Of a stretch of 64,000 bases of DNA, positions 18,354 through 25,891 are shown piece after piece. The stretch lies in assembly GCA_963836905.1 (NCBI GenBank), contig CAWIKY010000006.1, positions 1,426,001 through 1,490,000 on the forward strand, read 5' to 3'. The position numbers and the translations under genes are program-made. This DNA comes from CAWIKY01 sp963836905. Its GTDB lineage: Bacteria; Pseudomonadota; Alphaproteobacteria; Caulobacterales; Hyphomonadaceae. Below the pieces are notes generated by a model. The model saw nothing but the letters and a program-made list of their open reading frames with translations, searched no databases and had not been told where the DNA came from. The first letter of the stretch is position 1. Every line of letters starts with the position of its first letter.

Positions 18354-18998
18354 TCAGTATTCTGTGGTCTCGGAAGTTTCTTCCTGAGGCACGTCGACAT
18401 CGACGCCGGTGGCATCCATGTCGAGATCGTCGAGATCAGAAACGTCCATGGATGCATCGGCCGGAGCTGACGCAAACGCAACATAACCGATCTGATTGTC
18501 GCTACCGTCTAGAACAGAGCCATCGGACTCGACCGTGAATGGCGCGCCCCAGACCGACACCGAAGCGCGATCAGCAGCCGACGAAGGAACGGATACCGTA
18601 CCTGGCGCGGTGAAGATCGAACCGGTGCTCTCGAGAACGCCGACGAAGCTGGTAACGCCGTCTGTGGTGGAACCGTAATAGGCATAGCCGCAACGGATAC
18701 CGGCAAGTGGATCATCTGCTTCGTTCCAGCCCGTGTCATCGTAAGGGCAGGAGCTGAAAACAACCGCGAAGTCCTCGTCCGAATCAAGACGGGAGAAGAC
18801 ATCAGATGTTGCAGGATTGGTCTTGCCAGCTTCGAAATCAGACCACTCGGCCGGAATCACTTCCTGGGCCACGGGCTCTTCGGCAATCTGTTCAACTGGA
18901 TCGACAGTCTCGATATCGTTTGCGTTCGGATTTCCGCAGGCCGCAAGCACAAGCCCGGCACCCAGAACGGCAATCAATCCGGAATTTCTGTAAATCAT
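18354..18998 (-). CDS. Exported lipoprotein of unknown function in the polysaccharide locus
   Basis: A 214-residue protein with a signal peptide and lipobox (LAAC). Start ATG 18998 is preferred: GGAG lies 9 bp upstream, and the earlier GTG at 19013 overlaps that site. The mature protein has an acidic N-terminal linker, a central domain with two cysteines (SSCPYDDTGWN and IRCGYAYYG) that may form a disulfide and looks beta-rich, then an acidic tail ending EETSETTEY. I do not recognise the domain. It ends with its own terminator, so it may be transcribed apart from the exporter. It could be an outer-membrane partner of export or just a resident gene. Confidence 0.65.
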   Translation of the reverse strand: MIYRNSGLIAVLGAGLVLAACGNPNANDIETVDPVEQIAEEPVAQEVIPAEWSDFEAGKTNPATSDVFSRLDSDEDFAVVFSSCPYDDTGWNEADDPLAGIRCGYAYYGSTTDGVTSFVGVLESTGSIFTAPGTVSVPSSAADRASVSVWGAPFTVESDGSVLDGSDNQIGYVAFASAPADASMDVSDLDDLDMDATGVDVDVPQEETSETTEY

Positions 18999-19170
18999 CT
19001 GAACCATCTCCACTTACAAAACATCTTGTTCCGACTGGAAGGCGGTTTCAAAGATAGCCCCCACCCAGTCAACAAGGGCCCCTCTAATCGCCCGAATATG
19101 TCGGGATTACGCCGAAAACAAGTTTCTTTCTCCAAGCCATCGCGATGCGGCCTGGACGTTCCAAAGCAGG

Positions 19171-20235
19171 TTAGGTTTTTTTCGTCCGAACGCAGTCGAC
19201 AATCGTGTCTACTATTCTGGTGGCAGCGTTTCCATCGCCAAACTCTTCCACAGGTTGGCGGGGGCTCGCGAACTCAGGGTCGGACCATAATCTCGACCAT
19301 CCGGACTCCAGAAGCTCGCTCCATTCCGTCGTATCCCTCAGAACGACAGATGGAACACCGTGAAAATAGGCTTCCTTCTGGAGCCCTCCGGAATCCGTGA
19401 AGATCCGGGTCGCGCCAGCAAGCAGCTTCTGCATGGCAAAATAGGGTTGCGGCTCTAGAAGATCGAAGTCGGAAAGATCTATTCCGTAACGTTCACAGAC
19501 CGTCCGGGTTCTCGGATGAATTGGAAAGACTATCGCTTCATTGGTTGCGACGTCCCTGCGAACATACTCCAGAACTGACTTCAAACGATCCGGCGTGGCC
19601 GTATTCCGTTCCCGGTGCACAGTAAGGATACTGTAGCGATCCTTAGCTTTCCCCTGCCCCGTCTCTGCATTTGATGGGCTGTCAACGCCTGCCCGCGTGC
19701 GGGCATAGAGCACCGCATCGTAATTCACGTCGCCGACATGGAAGACACCGGCTCTGATGCCTTCCCGGGACAGGTTATTCACAGCCGTGGATGTCGGCGC
19801 GAACAATAGCGTAGACATATGATCGGTGAGCCGACGGTTGATCTCCTCAGGCATTTGCGGCTCGGTGGCCCGAAGACCCGCCTCGATATGCGCGACCGGA
19901 ATGTTTAGCTTGGACGCCACCAAAGCGCCTGCAAGGGTCGAGTTGGTATCTCCAAACACGATGACTGCATCGGGACGCTTATCAACCAGAACCGGCTCGA
20001 GCCGCTGCATCATCAAGCCGGTCATCGCGCCGTGCGCCAGATTGGCTACATCAAGCGAGAAATCCGGCAGCTTCAGACCAAGCTCTTCGAAGAAAACACC
20101 GGACATGTTCGTGTCGTAATGCTGACCGGTATGGATCAGCACCTCTTCGATATCATCCCGTGCGCGTATCGCTCGGCTGATGGTCGATGCCTTGATGAAT
20201 TGCGGGCGCGCCCCGACGATCGTTGCAAAGCGCAT
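19171..20235 (-). CDS. wbpI: Non-hydrolysing UDP-N-acetylglucosamine 2-epimerase family (WbpI/WecB type)
   Basis: A 354-residue GT-B fold epimerase. The start MRFATIVGARPQFIKAS carries the family GxRPxxIK motif; other marks are THIS-type HTGQHYDTNMSG, FGDTNST, HIEAGLRA and TDSGGLQKEA. WbpI-type enzymes convert UDP-GlcNAc3NAcA to UDP-ManNAc3NAcA, the last step of the pathway whose other four enzymes are encoded at 11030-15272. WecB (UDP-ManNAc formation) is the alternative. Start ATG 20235 follows GGGAGAAGA. Confidence 0.82.
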   Translation of the reverse strand: MRFATIVGARPQFIKASTISRAIRARDDIEEVLIHTGQHYDTNMSGVFFEELGLKLPDFSLDVANLAHGAMTGLMMQRLEPVLVDKRPDAVIVFGDTNSTLAGALVASKLNIPVAHIEAGLRATEPQMPEEINRRLTDHMSTLLFAPTSTAVNNLSREGIRAGVFHVGDVNYDAVLYARTRAGVDSPSNAETGQGKAKDRYSILTVHRERNTATPDRLKSVLEYVRRDVATNEAIVFPIHPRTRTVCERYGIDLSDFDLLEPQPYFAMQKLLAGATRIFTDSGGLQKEAYFHGVPSVVLRDTTEWSELLESGWSRLWSDPEFASPRQPVEEFGDGNAATRIVDTIVDCVRTKKT

Positions 20236-20254
20236 TCTTCTCCCGGCTTCTATG

Positions 20255-21142
20255 TTAAGCAAGCATCGCGGTCAGACCGTCATCGAGGCTCGTAAACGTA
20301 TCAAGACCGCCCATCCGGGTGCGGAGCTCTTCAACTGAAGGGATGACACTATAGGCACCGATGCTGGCACGTCGTTCAAACTTTGGTGTCTTTCCGGTCA
20401 AGGCTCCGATGCGCTCTGCCAACTGGCGCAAATGGATGACCTCATCGCCTGCAGCATTGACGATGCCGGACCAGGAGCCGGTGATCGCCCTTTCCAGAAC
20501 ATCGGCCGCGTCGGTTACATAGATCGGCCGGAGCGCAAGACCGTCTCCTTTCTCAGGCAGAAGTACCGCCTCCTCCGACTGAACCCGGCGAAGAATGTCC
20601 GGCAAGAGCCGGTCCTCCTGGTCGGGCCCATAAGGTGTCGCATAACGAAGAACGCTGACCGGAAAAAAGGTCTGGTATTTGAGAGCCAGCAACTCGCCGA
20701 CATATTTCGTTGCAGGCCAGAAGTGCGTCGGATCCGGTAGAACGGTCTCATCGACTTCGCCGCCTGTATCAGCACCGACATATACCGAACATGTCGAGCC
20801 GACGACAAATCCGGACGCCTTGGCCGCCACTGCGTATTGAAGGAGGTGCTGGAGCGCATTGCAATTCACGCCGAACAGATCAAGCGCGCCATCGGGAAAC
20901 TCGCGATGACGGCGTGATACAGCCATGTGAACCACACGGTCGATGCGCTCAGGCAGACCGCCCGAGGCGATCAGTGATGCGAGCGCGCCCGGGTCGGCAA
21001 GGTCGCAATTGATGTGCTCGATTGGGCGCGACGCCCCCGACACCGGGGTCCGACCGAGCGTCGTGACGTTCATGCCCTCTGGCAGGCGTTTTACAAAGTC
21101 CGAGCAAATGAAGCCGTTGGCACCGGTCAGAAGTACATGCAT
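20255..21142 (-). CDS. Extended SDR, NAD-dependent epimerase/dehydratase-like, catalytic Tyr replaced by Trp
   Basis: A 295-residue sugar-nucleotide SDR. The NAD motif is TGANGFICSDFV, and VGSTCSVYVG supplies the active-site Ser region. Where the family has Tyr-x-x-x-Lys, the sequence reads WPATK in HFWPATKYVGE, so the catalytic Tyr is Trp. The rest is well kept (RYATPYGPDQEDRLLP). It may have changed chemistry, act as a reductase with another base, or bind only. Start ATG 21142 follows GGAAGGAAG. It lies 45 bp after a normal SDR gene and 19 bp before the epimerase gene, in one operon. Confidence 0.75.
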   Translation of the reverse strand: MHVLLTGANGFICSDFVKRLPEGMNVTTLGRTPVSGASRPIEHINCDLADPGALASLIASGGLPERIDRVVHMAVSRRHREFPDGALDLFGVNCNALQHLLQYAVAAKASGFVVGSTCSVYVGADTGGEVDETVLPDPTHFWPATKYVGELLALKYQTFFPVSVLRYATPYGPDQEDRLLPDILRRVQSEEAVLLPEKGDGLALRPIYVTDAADVLERAITGSWSGIVNAAGDEVIHLRQLAERIGALTGKTPKFERRASIGAYSVIPSVEELRTRMGGLDTFTSLDDGLTAMLA

Positions 21143-21187
21143 GTCTGTTTCTTCCTTCCGGTGCCGATGAGCATTCACGTCTTTCTT

Positions 21188-22168
21188 CTAGGCTCCGCGA
21201 GCAATCTTTTCGCGGAAATACCCGATCGAACGCTCGAGGCCTTCTTCCAGATCGACCTTGGCTTTGAAACCGATGGTCTCTTCAGGATACTTGTCGTCGG
21301 GAATGCGGGTGTAGACGTCTGCCGACATGCCTTCCGTGTGCTCGATTTTAGACTCGGAACCAACGAGTTGGACAATTTTCTCTGCGAGCTCTTTCACCGT
21401 ACAGGCCGATCCGGTGTGACCGATGTTGAACGTCTTGCCGATAGCGTTGTCGTTCTCAAGGCAGATCATGACCGCTTCGACCATGTCATCGACATAGCAC
21501 CAGGCGCGGATCTGCTTGCCATCGCCGCGCAGCATGAGCGTTTCGCCCTTGATCGCTTTCTGCACGAAGGTCGACAATGCGCCTTCACCGACCTGGCCCG
21601 GTCCGTAGACGTTGAAGGGACGAACACAGGCCGTTGGAAGGCCGTGCTGCTTGAAATAGGCAAACGCCAGATGCTCTGAGTAAAGCTTCGAGACGGCATA
21701 GACCCAGCGGGGCTCGCCAACGGCGCCAACGACTGCGGGGCTTTTCTCATCAACGTGATCAGCTTCAGGGCCGAAGATTTCGCTGGTCGAGAAGCAGACA
21801 ACGCGCTCAAGGTTTTCGACCTTGGTGGCCGCATGAAGAATGTTGCGGGTGCCGAGCGAGTTTATCTCGAGTGTATCGGCAGGACGCTGGCCTACCGTAT
21901 CGATACCTGCAATCGCGGCCGCGTGGACGATATGCGTCGGCTTGAACTTGGCGATTTCTGCTTCGACCAGATCGGCATCACGAACGTCGCCCTGAACCAG
22001 GGTAACGTTGCTTTTGCCTTCACCGGTCTTGTCGAGGGTGAACTGGCGTGCATCGCGGCGGAGGCTGTCGAAAAGGCAGATCTCGTTTTTGCCACTTAGC
22101 TTCAAAGCCAGGGTCGACCCGATAAAGCCGGCACCGCCGGTGATAAAGATCCGCTTATTCTCTAACAT
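21188..22168 (-). CDS. Sugar-nucleotide epimerase/dehydratase (extended SDR)
   Basis: A 326-residue extended SDR. Motifs: TGGAGFIGSTLAL (NAD), STSEIFG (active-site Ser/Thr-Glu), YAVSK (catalytic Tyr and Lys) and RPFNVYGPGQVGEG. The Ser-Glu pair and length suggest a nucleotide-sugar dehydratase or 4-epimerase; the exact substrate is not clear. Start ATG 22168 has GGAG 9 bp upstream. It leads the group 22168-19171 on the minus strand and faces the large glycosyltransferase-like gene. Confidence 0.8.
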   Translation of the reverse strand: MLENKRIFITGGAGFIGSTLALKLSGKNEICLFDSLRRDARQFTLDKTGEGKSNVTLVQGDVRDADLVEAEIAKFKPTHIVHAAAIAGIDTVGQRPADTLEINSLGTRNILHAATKVENLERVVCFSTSEIFGPEADHVDEKSPAVVGAVGEPRWVYAVSKLYSEHLAFAYFKQHGLPTACVRPFNVYGPGQVGEGALSTFVQKAIKGETLMLRGDGKQIRAWCYVDDMVEAVMICLENDNAIGKTFNIGHTGSACTVKELAEKIVQLVGSESKIEHTEGMSADVYTRIPDDKYPEETIGFKAKVDLEEGLERSIGYFREKIARGA

Positions 22169-22438
22169 CTTGTTCTCCAATTCCCGGCCCAACCCGAGTT
22201 CGCCTGCTTCATACCGGCTTTTTACGCGGGATCAACCGCCGCATTGGCCAGCAGGCGAAGGGCCGTCCACATCGGTACCAGGGCAGGAAGTACGAAAATC
22301 GTCACAATTGTTCAATTGACGTCGCGTTGAGGCAGTGACAAGCGTGCATCTGAACCGGACAGGGCTGCCATCGGCCTCGATTTCCGGTATGCTGGCCAAA
22401 ACGGACAGATAGCACGCAGGGACCCGGGGTGGGGACGT

Positions 22439-24694
22439 ATGAAGTTACCGAATTTTCTTCAGAAGCTGTTTGGGGAAAAGCCTAACGAGCCAATTGCCCC
22501 GGATAATCGCCCTCGTATCTTGCATGTCGGAAACGTAGCAAATCTCGCCTTCGTGAATGCCCGCATTCATAATGCACGCGGCTATAACGCTCACCTTCTG
22601 GCACCTGACTTCTACCACTTCGCGTCCTCTCCGGAATGGCAGGACATGGTCGACAAGCCCGTGGACCGCGCGGCACTCGGTGACGACTGGTTCCCGGACT
22701 TCGAAGCCGGAAACGTTCCGAGGTCGCCTAATTACCCTTGGGTGTCACAAGGGCCGGTCCATCTCGCGATCAACTATCTGCATCATCTGGTTCGCGGGCA
22801 CCCGCAGACCGCGCTCGCCCGCAGCACGCTGGACTATCAGCGTTTCAAGGTTGCCGCTTTCAAGAGCTCGCTTCCCCATAGCATCGTTATGGAGAAGGTG
22901 CCGTTCCTGCGCCGCATGCGCGGGTCCAACCTGACAAAGGCTGAACAGACCGCATTGGCTAACGGACGCGTCTCTGACGAGGTTCTGCAACATATGCGCC
23001 GTGTGGTTGGCTCGCTTTATGGAGAAGAGCAGGCTCGCAATATCAGTCCTCCGATCGGGTACGCGAACGCTGTTTCCTATGCCGGGGTCGACCGCTATCT
23101 GAGCGCACTCTGGCAGGAACTGGTCACCGACGACCAGTTGTTTGCCACTGGAATCACGCTGCCGGAAGAGCTCGTATCGCACTCGATCAAGGTGCCGGAA
23201 GGGGTCGAGCAGGCAGATTTCGACGCGTACGGCTACACGCTGTCCTGGTGGAAAGAATTGTTTTCCCACTATGACGAGGTCGTGCTCTACGGAAGTTCGG
23301 CCATATACGGGCTGCTGACCGGCGTTCGGTATCACGCCTATGAGCACGGAAACATCCGGTCGATCCCGTTCAAGAATGATGCGCTGGGCCGTTTGACCCG
23401 TCTGGCCTATGATCGGGCCGAGAGCGTGTTCATCACGAACACCGACTATGTGATCGCCGACAAGCGACTGGAGTTCGATCCGGACCGGCGGTTCTACATA
23501 CCGCATGCGTTCGAAGAATTGATCATCTTCGACTTCCGCGAAAAGCATATCGAGAAACTGAAGCCGTCTCCGGACACGGTGACATTCTTTGCCCCTGCAA
23601 GGCAGGACTGGCAGCAGGACGATCCTAGCCTCAACAAGGGCAATGACCGGATTGTCCACGCGATGAAGATGCTCGTCGACCAGGGAGTGACGAACTTCAA
23701 GGTCACTTTTGTCGACTGGGGCCAGGATGCAGCCGCTACCCGGGCCCTAATTTCCGATCACGGGCTGAGCGAGCATGCAATCTGGGTCAATCCGCTCCCA
23801 AAAGGTGAACTCTGGAAAGCATACCTGTCGAATCATGCCGTGCTCGACCAGTTCACCCTCGATGCCTTTGGCGGTGTGACGTACGAAACGCTCGCTCTGG
23901 GCGTCCGTGTTGTCACCCGTGACGACGGCAAGGCAAACCGCCGCTTCTTCGATGACGATCCCCCTCCCCTTCTCTCGGCGCATACGCCGGAAGAGATCGC
24001 CGACCGGATGCAAGCGATCATTCGTGACCCGATGGATACGGCCGGGGTCGGTCGGGCCTCGCGCGACTGGATCATCCGCAAGCATTCGGCCGACGCCATT
24101 ACAGGCATCTTCGCCGCTGCATTCGACGCATCGAAAGAGCGGCGCGCGGCCGCCGAGAAAGCAAAGCGAGAAGTCGACAAGAACGCTGCAAACGAACGAC
24201 GCGATGCCGAGCGGTCCGAATGGTCCGAATCAGAAACCCGCAAGACTGCTACGCAGAAGCCGTCTCATGCCGAGGGCGATAGCGGTCCGGCAAGACTGAA
24301 AACGCCGCGGAAGACTGCAGAGCGATCATCCACAGTCAGTATTTCGAAAAAGGAAAGCGGACCGGCACCTGCCAAAGCTTCAGTGAAGACCAAAGCCGGA
24401 GCCGCTCGTGAAGCGACGGCAAAGGCCGGTTCCGACACGAAGACCAAGGCTGATCCTTCGGCTACCAAACCCAAGACCAGTACCGGGACGAAAACCAAAC
24501 CCGCCGCTGGTATTGAACCCAAAACCAGTTCAGGTACGAAGGTCAAATCCGTGACCGTTGCTACGCCCAAGACCAGTTCAGGCATCAAGGCCAACGCTCC
24601 TGCCGCTACGAAGGCCAAGCCAGCTGCTACCGGAAAGTCAAAGCCGACAGCCCGCTTCGACCCTATCGGTTCGGACTTCAGGCCGCGGAAATAG
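22439..24694 (+). CDS. Large glycosyltransferase-like protein with basic, repeat-containing C-terminal tail
   Basis: A 751-residue protein. Residues about 25-560 look like a two-domain GT-B enzyme: N-terminal RILHVGNVANLAFVNARIHN, C-terminal VLDQFTLDAFGGVTYETLA and a GVRVVTRDDGKANRRFF donor segment. Residues about 565-751 are low complexity, rich in Lys, Ala, Thr, Ser and Pro, with three 16-residue repeats beginning PKTS[ST]G. Such a tail resembles histone-H1-like or nucleic-acid/polyanion-binding tails and could tether the enzyme to an anionic glycan or membrane. It has a strong purine-rich ribosome site (GGGGTGGGG). It is divergent from the SDR genes and probably belongs to the polysaccharide locus. 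Confidence 0.65.
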   Translation: MKLPNFLQKLFGEKPNEPIAPDNRPRILHVGNVANLAFVNARIHNARGYNAHLLAPDFYHFASSPEWQDMVDKPVDRAALGDDWFPDFEAGNVPRSPNYPWVSQGPVHLAINYLHHLVRGHPQTALARSTLDYQRFKVAAFKSSLPHSIVMEKVPFLRRMRGSNLTKAEQTALANGRVSDEVLQHMRRVVGSLYGEEQARNISPPIGYANAVSYAGVDRYLSALWQELVTDDQLFATGITLPEELVSHSIKVPEGVEQADFDAYGYTLSWWKELFSHYDEVVLYGSSAIYGLLTGVRYHAYEHGNIRSIPFKNDALGRLTRLAYDRAESVFITNTDYVIADKRLEFDPDRRFYIPHAFEELIIFDFREKHIEKLKPSPDTVTFFAPARQDWQQDDPSLNKGNDRIVHAMKMLVDQGVTNFKVTFVDWGQDAAATRALISDHGLSEHAIWVNPLPKGELWKAYLSNHAVLDQFTLDAFGGVTYETLALGVRVVTRDDGKANRRFFDDDPPPLLSAHTPEEIADRMQAIIRDPMDTAGVGRASRDWIIRKHSADAITGIFAAAFDASKERRAAAEKAKREVDKNAANERRDAERSEWSESETRKTATQKPSHAEGDSGPARLKTPRKTAERSSTVSISKKESGPAPAKASVKTKAGAAREATAKAGSDTKTKADPSATKPKTSTGTKTKPAAGIEPKTSSGTKVKSVTVATPKTSSGIKANAPAATKAKPAATGKSKPTARFDPIGSDFRPRK
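24470..24613 (+). repeat. Three in-frame 48-bp tandem repeats in the glycosyltransferase tail
   Basis: Units begin at 24470, 24518 and 24566, each coding for 16 residues starting PKTS[ST]G[TI]K. The first bases are nearly identical (CCCAARACCAGT); the ends of the units drift. A weaker fourth unit may follow. The in-frame length means copy number can change without breaking the protein. Confidence 0.8.
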
Positions 24695-24795
24695 CGCGTC
24701 TGAAGCGCTGTTCTGGTAAATCATAGCGGGTTTGTCCGCCCGTTGCCATGCACGGTCGGTTCGCTAGACATCCTGGATTTCTCACAGATACTAAA

Positions 24796-25452
24796 TCAGG
24801 GGTCGGGGGAGCCGTCTCCGAAGACATGCTCGTGCAATCTCAAGAGCGGCCCGTTGAACGAGAAGTCAGCCGCGCTTTCAAACATGATGCCGGGGGGATG
24901 ATCTTGTCTGATCGGCACTGGTGCGGCGGCCTTGCGTCGCCTCAGTATGAGATTTGCGAGCCGCTCTGCATGGTGTGACCGGTTCTCGAGCACATCTTCC
25001 AGCCGTTCCATCCGCGCGAGCCAAATGTCGGCAGGTACAGTCTGCGACAACCGCGATTGCGGGATCCGCCGTGCAGTCGCTCGCGAGCGACCCGGCTGCG
25101 AAGTTGGCAATTCGCTAAGCCTGAAGAGGCAGGAACTCCTGCGCGCCTTTTCTGGCGTCTGAATGACGGTTGCAGGCTCGCTGGCGGGTCTGGAAGACTG
25201 AACGTGTGGCGGAACATAACGTGAGGCAATAATTGTGTTGGCGTCCTGCAAAAGTATCCGGCGCAGAAGCGCTTCAGCGATCAGCAGGAAGCTTCGAACG
25301 TCACGCAGATAAAATCGCGGCAACCGACCCGGCCCATCGGCTTTAGTCGGGCCAAGATAGCAGCGCAGGGTCGATACCAGCCCGGCAAGATGCGCCAGCG
25401 CGTCCTGGATCAAACCGGTCTTTGGCTCATGGGACTGATCAAACGTTTCCAT
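24796..25452 (-). CDS. Conserved hypothetical protein, basic
   Basis: A 218-residue soluble protein without signal peptide or membrane segment. It has an N-terminal helical part (DALAHLAGLV; RFYLRDVRSFLLIAEALLR), a Pro/Arg/Ser-rich middle (about 80-130) and a C-terminal helical part (DIWLARMERLEDVLENRSH). I do not recognise a domain. The layout of two helical blocks on an open linker is seen in some alphaproteobacterial regulators, but no DNA-binding motif stands out. It sits alone between the glycosyltransferase gene (convergent) and rpmF. Confidence 0.6.
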   Translation of the reverse strand: METFDQSHEPKTGLIQDALAHLAGLVSTLRCYLGPTKADGPGRLPRFYLRDVRSFLLIAEALLRRILLQDANTIIASRYVPPHVQSSRPASEPATVIQTPEKARRSSCLFRLSELPTSQPGRSRATARRIPQSRLSQTVPADIWLARMERLEDVLENRSHHAERLANLILRRRKAAAPVPIRQDHPPGIMFESAADFSFNGPLLRLHEHVFGDGSPDP

Positions 25453-25506
25453 GCCATAAAGTATGGCGCGGTCTACCCGGCGTTGGACTGATTTATTGAA
25501 AGCGAC

Positions 25507-25525
25507 CGGAACGCTGCGCGTTCCG
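25507..25525 (-). terminator. Probable rpmF terminator hairpin
   Basis: An 8-bp perfect stem (25507-25514 with 25518-25525) with a 3-nt loop lies 12 bp past the rpmF stop on the minus strand. The T run after it is weak (GTCGCTTTC), so it may be only partly efficient. Confidence 0.45.
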
Positions 25526-25536
25526 AAAGGAAAAGC

Positions 25537-25719
25537 CTACTCGTCTTTCGCCGCAAGCACCTGACGGCCGCGATACATACCGGTCTTCAGATCGATATGG
25601 TGCGGACGACGAAGCTCGCCGGAATCAGCGTCTTCGATGTAGGTGTTGTTCTCGAGCCGGTCATGCGCACGGCGCATGCCACGCTTGGACGGGGTGGTTT
25701 TTCGCTTGGGAACTGCCAT
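25537..25719 (-). CDS. rpmF: 50S ribosomal protein L32
   Basis: A 60-residue ribosomal protein. The start MAVPKRKTTPSKRGMRRAHD is the L32 signature. This version lacks the zinc-binding cysteines of some L32 proteins, as is usual in Alphaproteobacteria. The gene is monocistronic with a probable terminator after it. Confidence 0.97.
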   Translation of the reverse strand: MAVPKRKTTPSKRGMRRAHDRLENNTYIEDADSGELRRPHHIDLKTGMYRGRQVLAAKDE

Positions 25720-25891
25720 GTCGAACTCTTGTAGATCGTGCGGACGAAACCGCCATTGAAACCGAAGCGCGGTAGCTAACGGGTGTTGACACGGAATGCA
25801 AGGCTTCGTCTTCGGGAATTACCGGCCTCGCGGCTTGCGATGCTTCCAAATGTATTCGAGTTCAATGAGAAGGCGCCGATTGGCCGGGTGC

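Noticed and set aside
22745..23659. A 304-codon frame opposite the glycosyltransferase-like gene
   Set aside because: No motif and low-complexity composition; lies wholly inside a gene with clear GT-B segments.
9859..24694. Polysaccharide locus as a secondary-metabolite cluster
   Set aside because: No polyketide, peptide or terpene enzymes; all genes fit sugar-nucleotide synthesis, glycan transfer and export.
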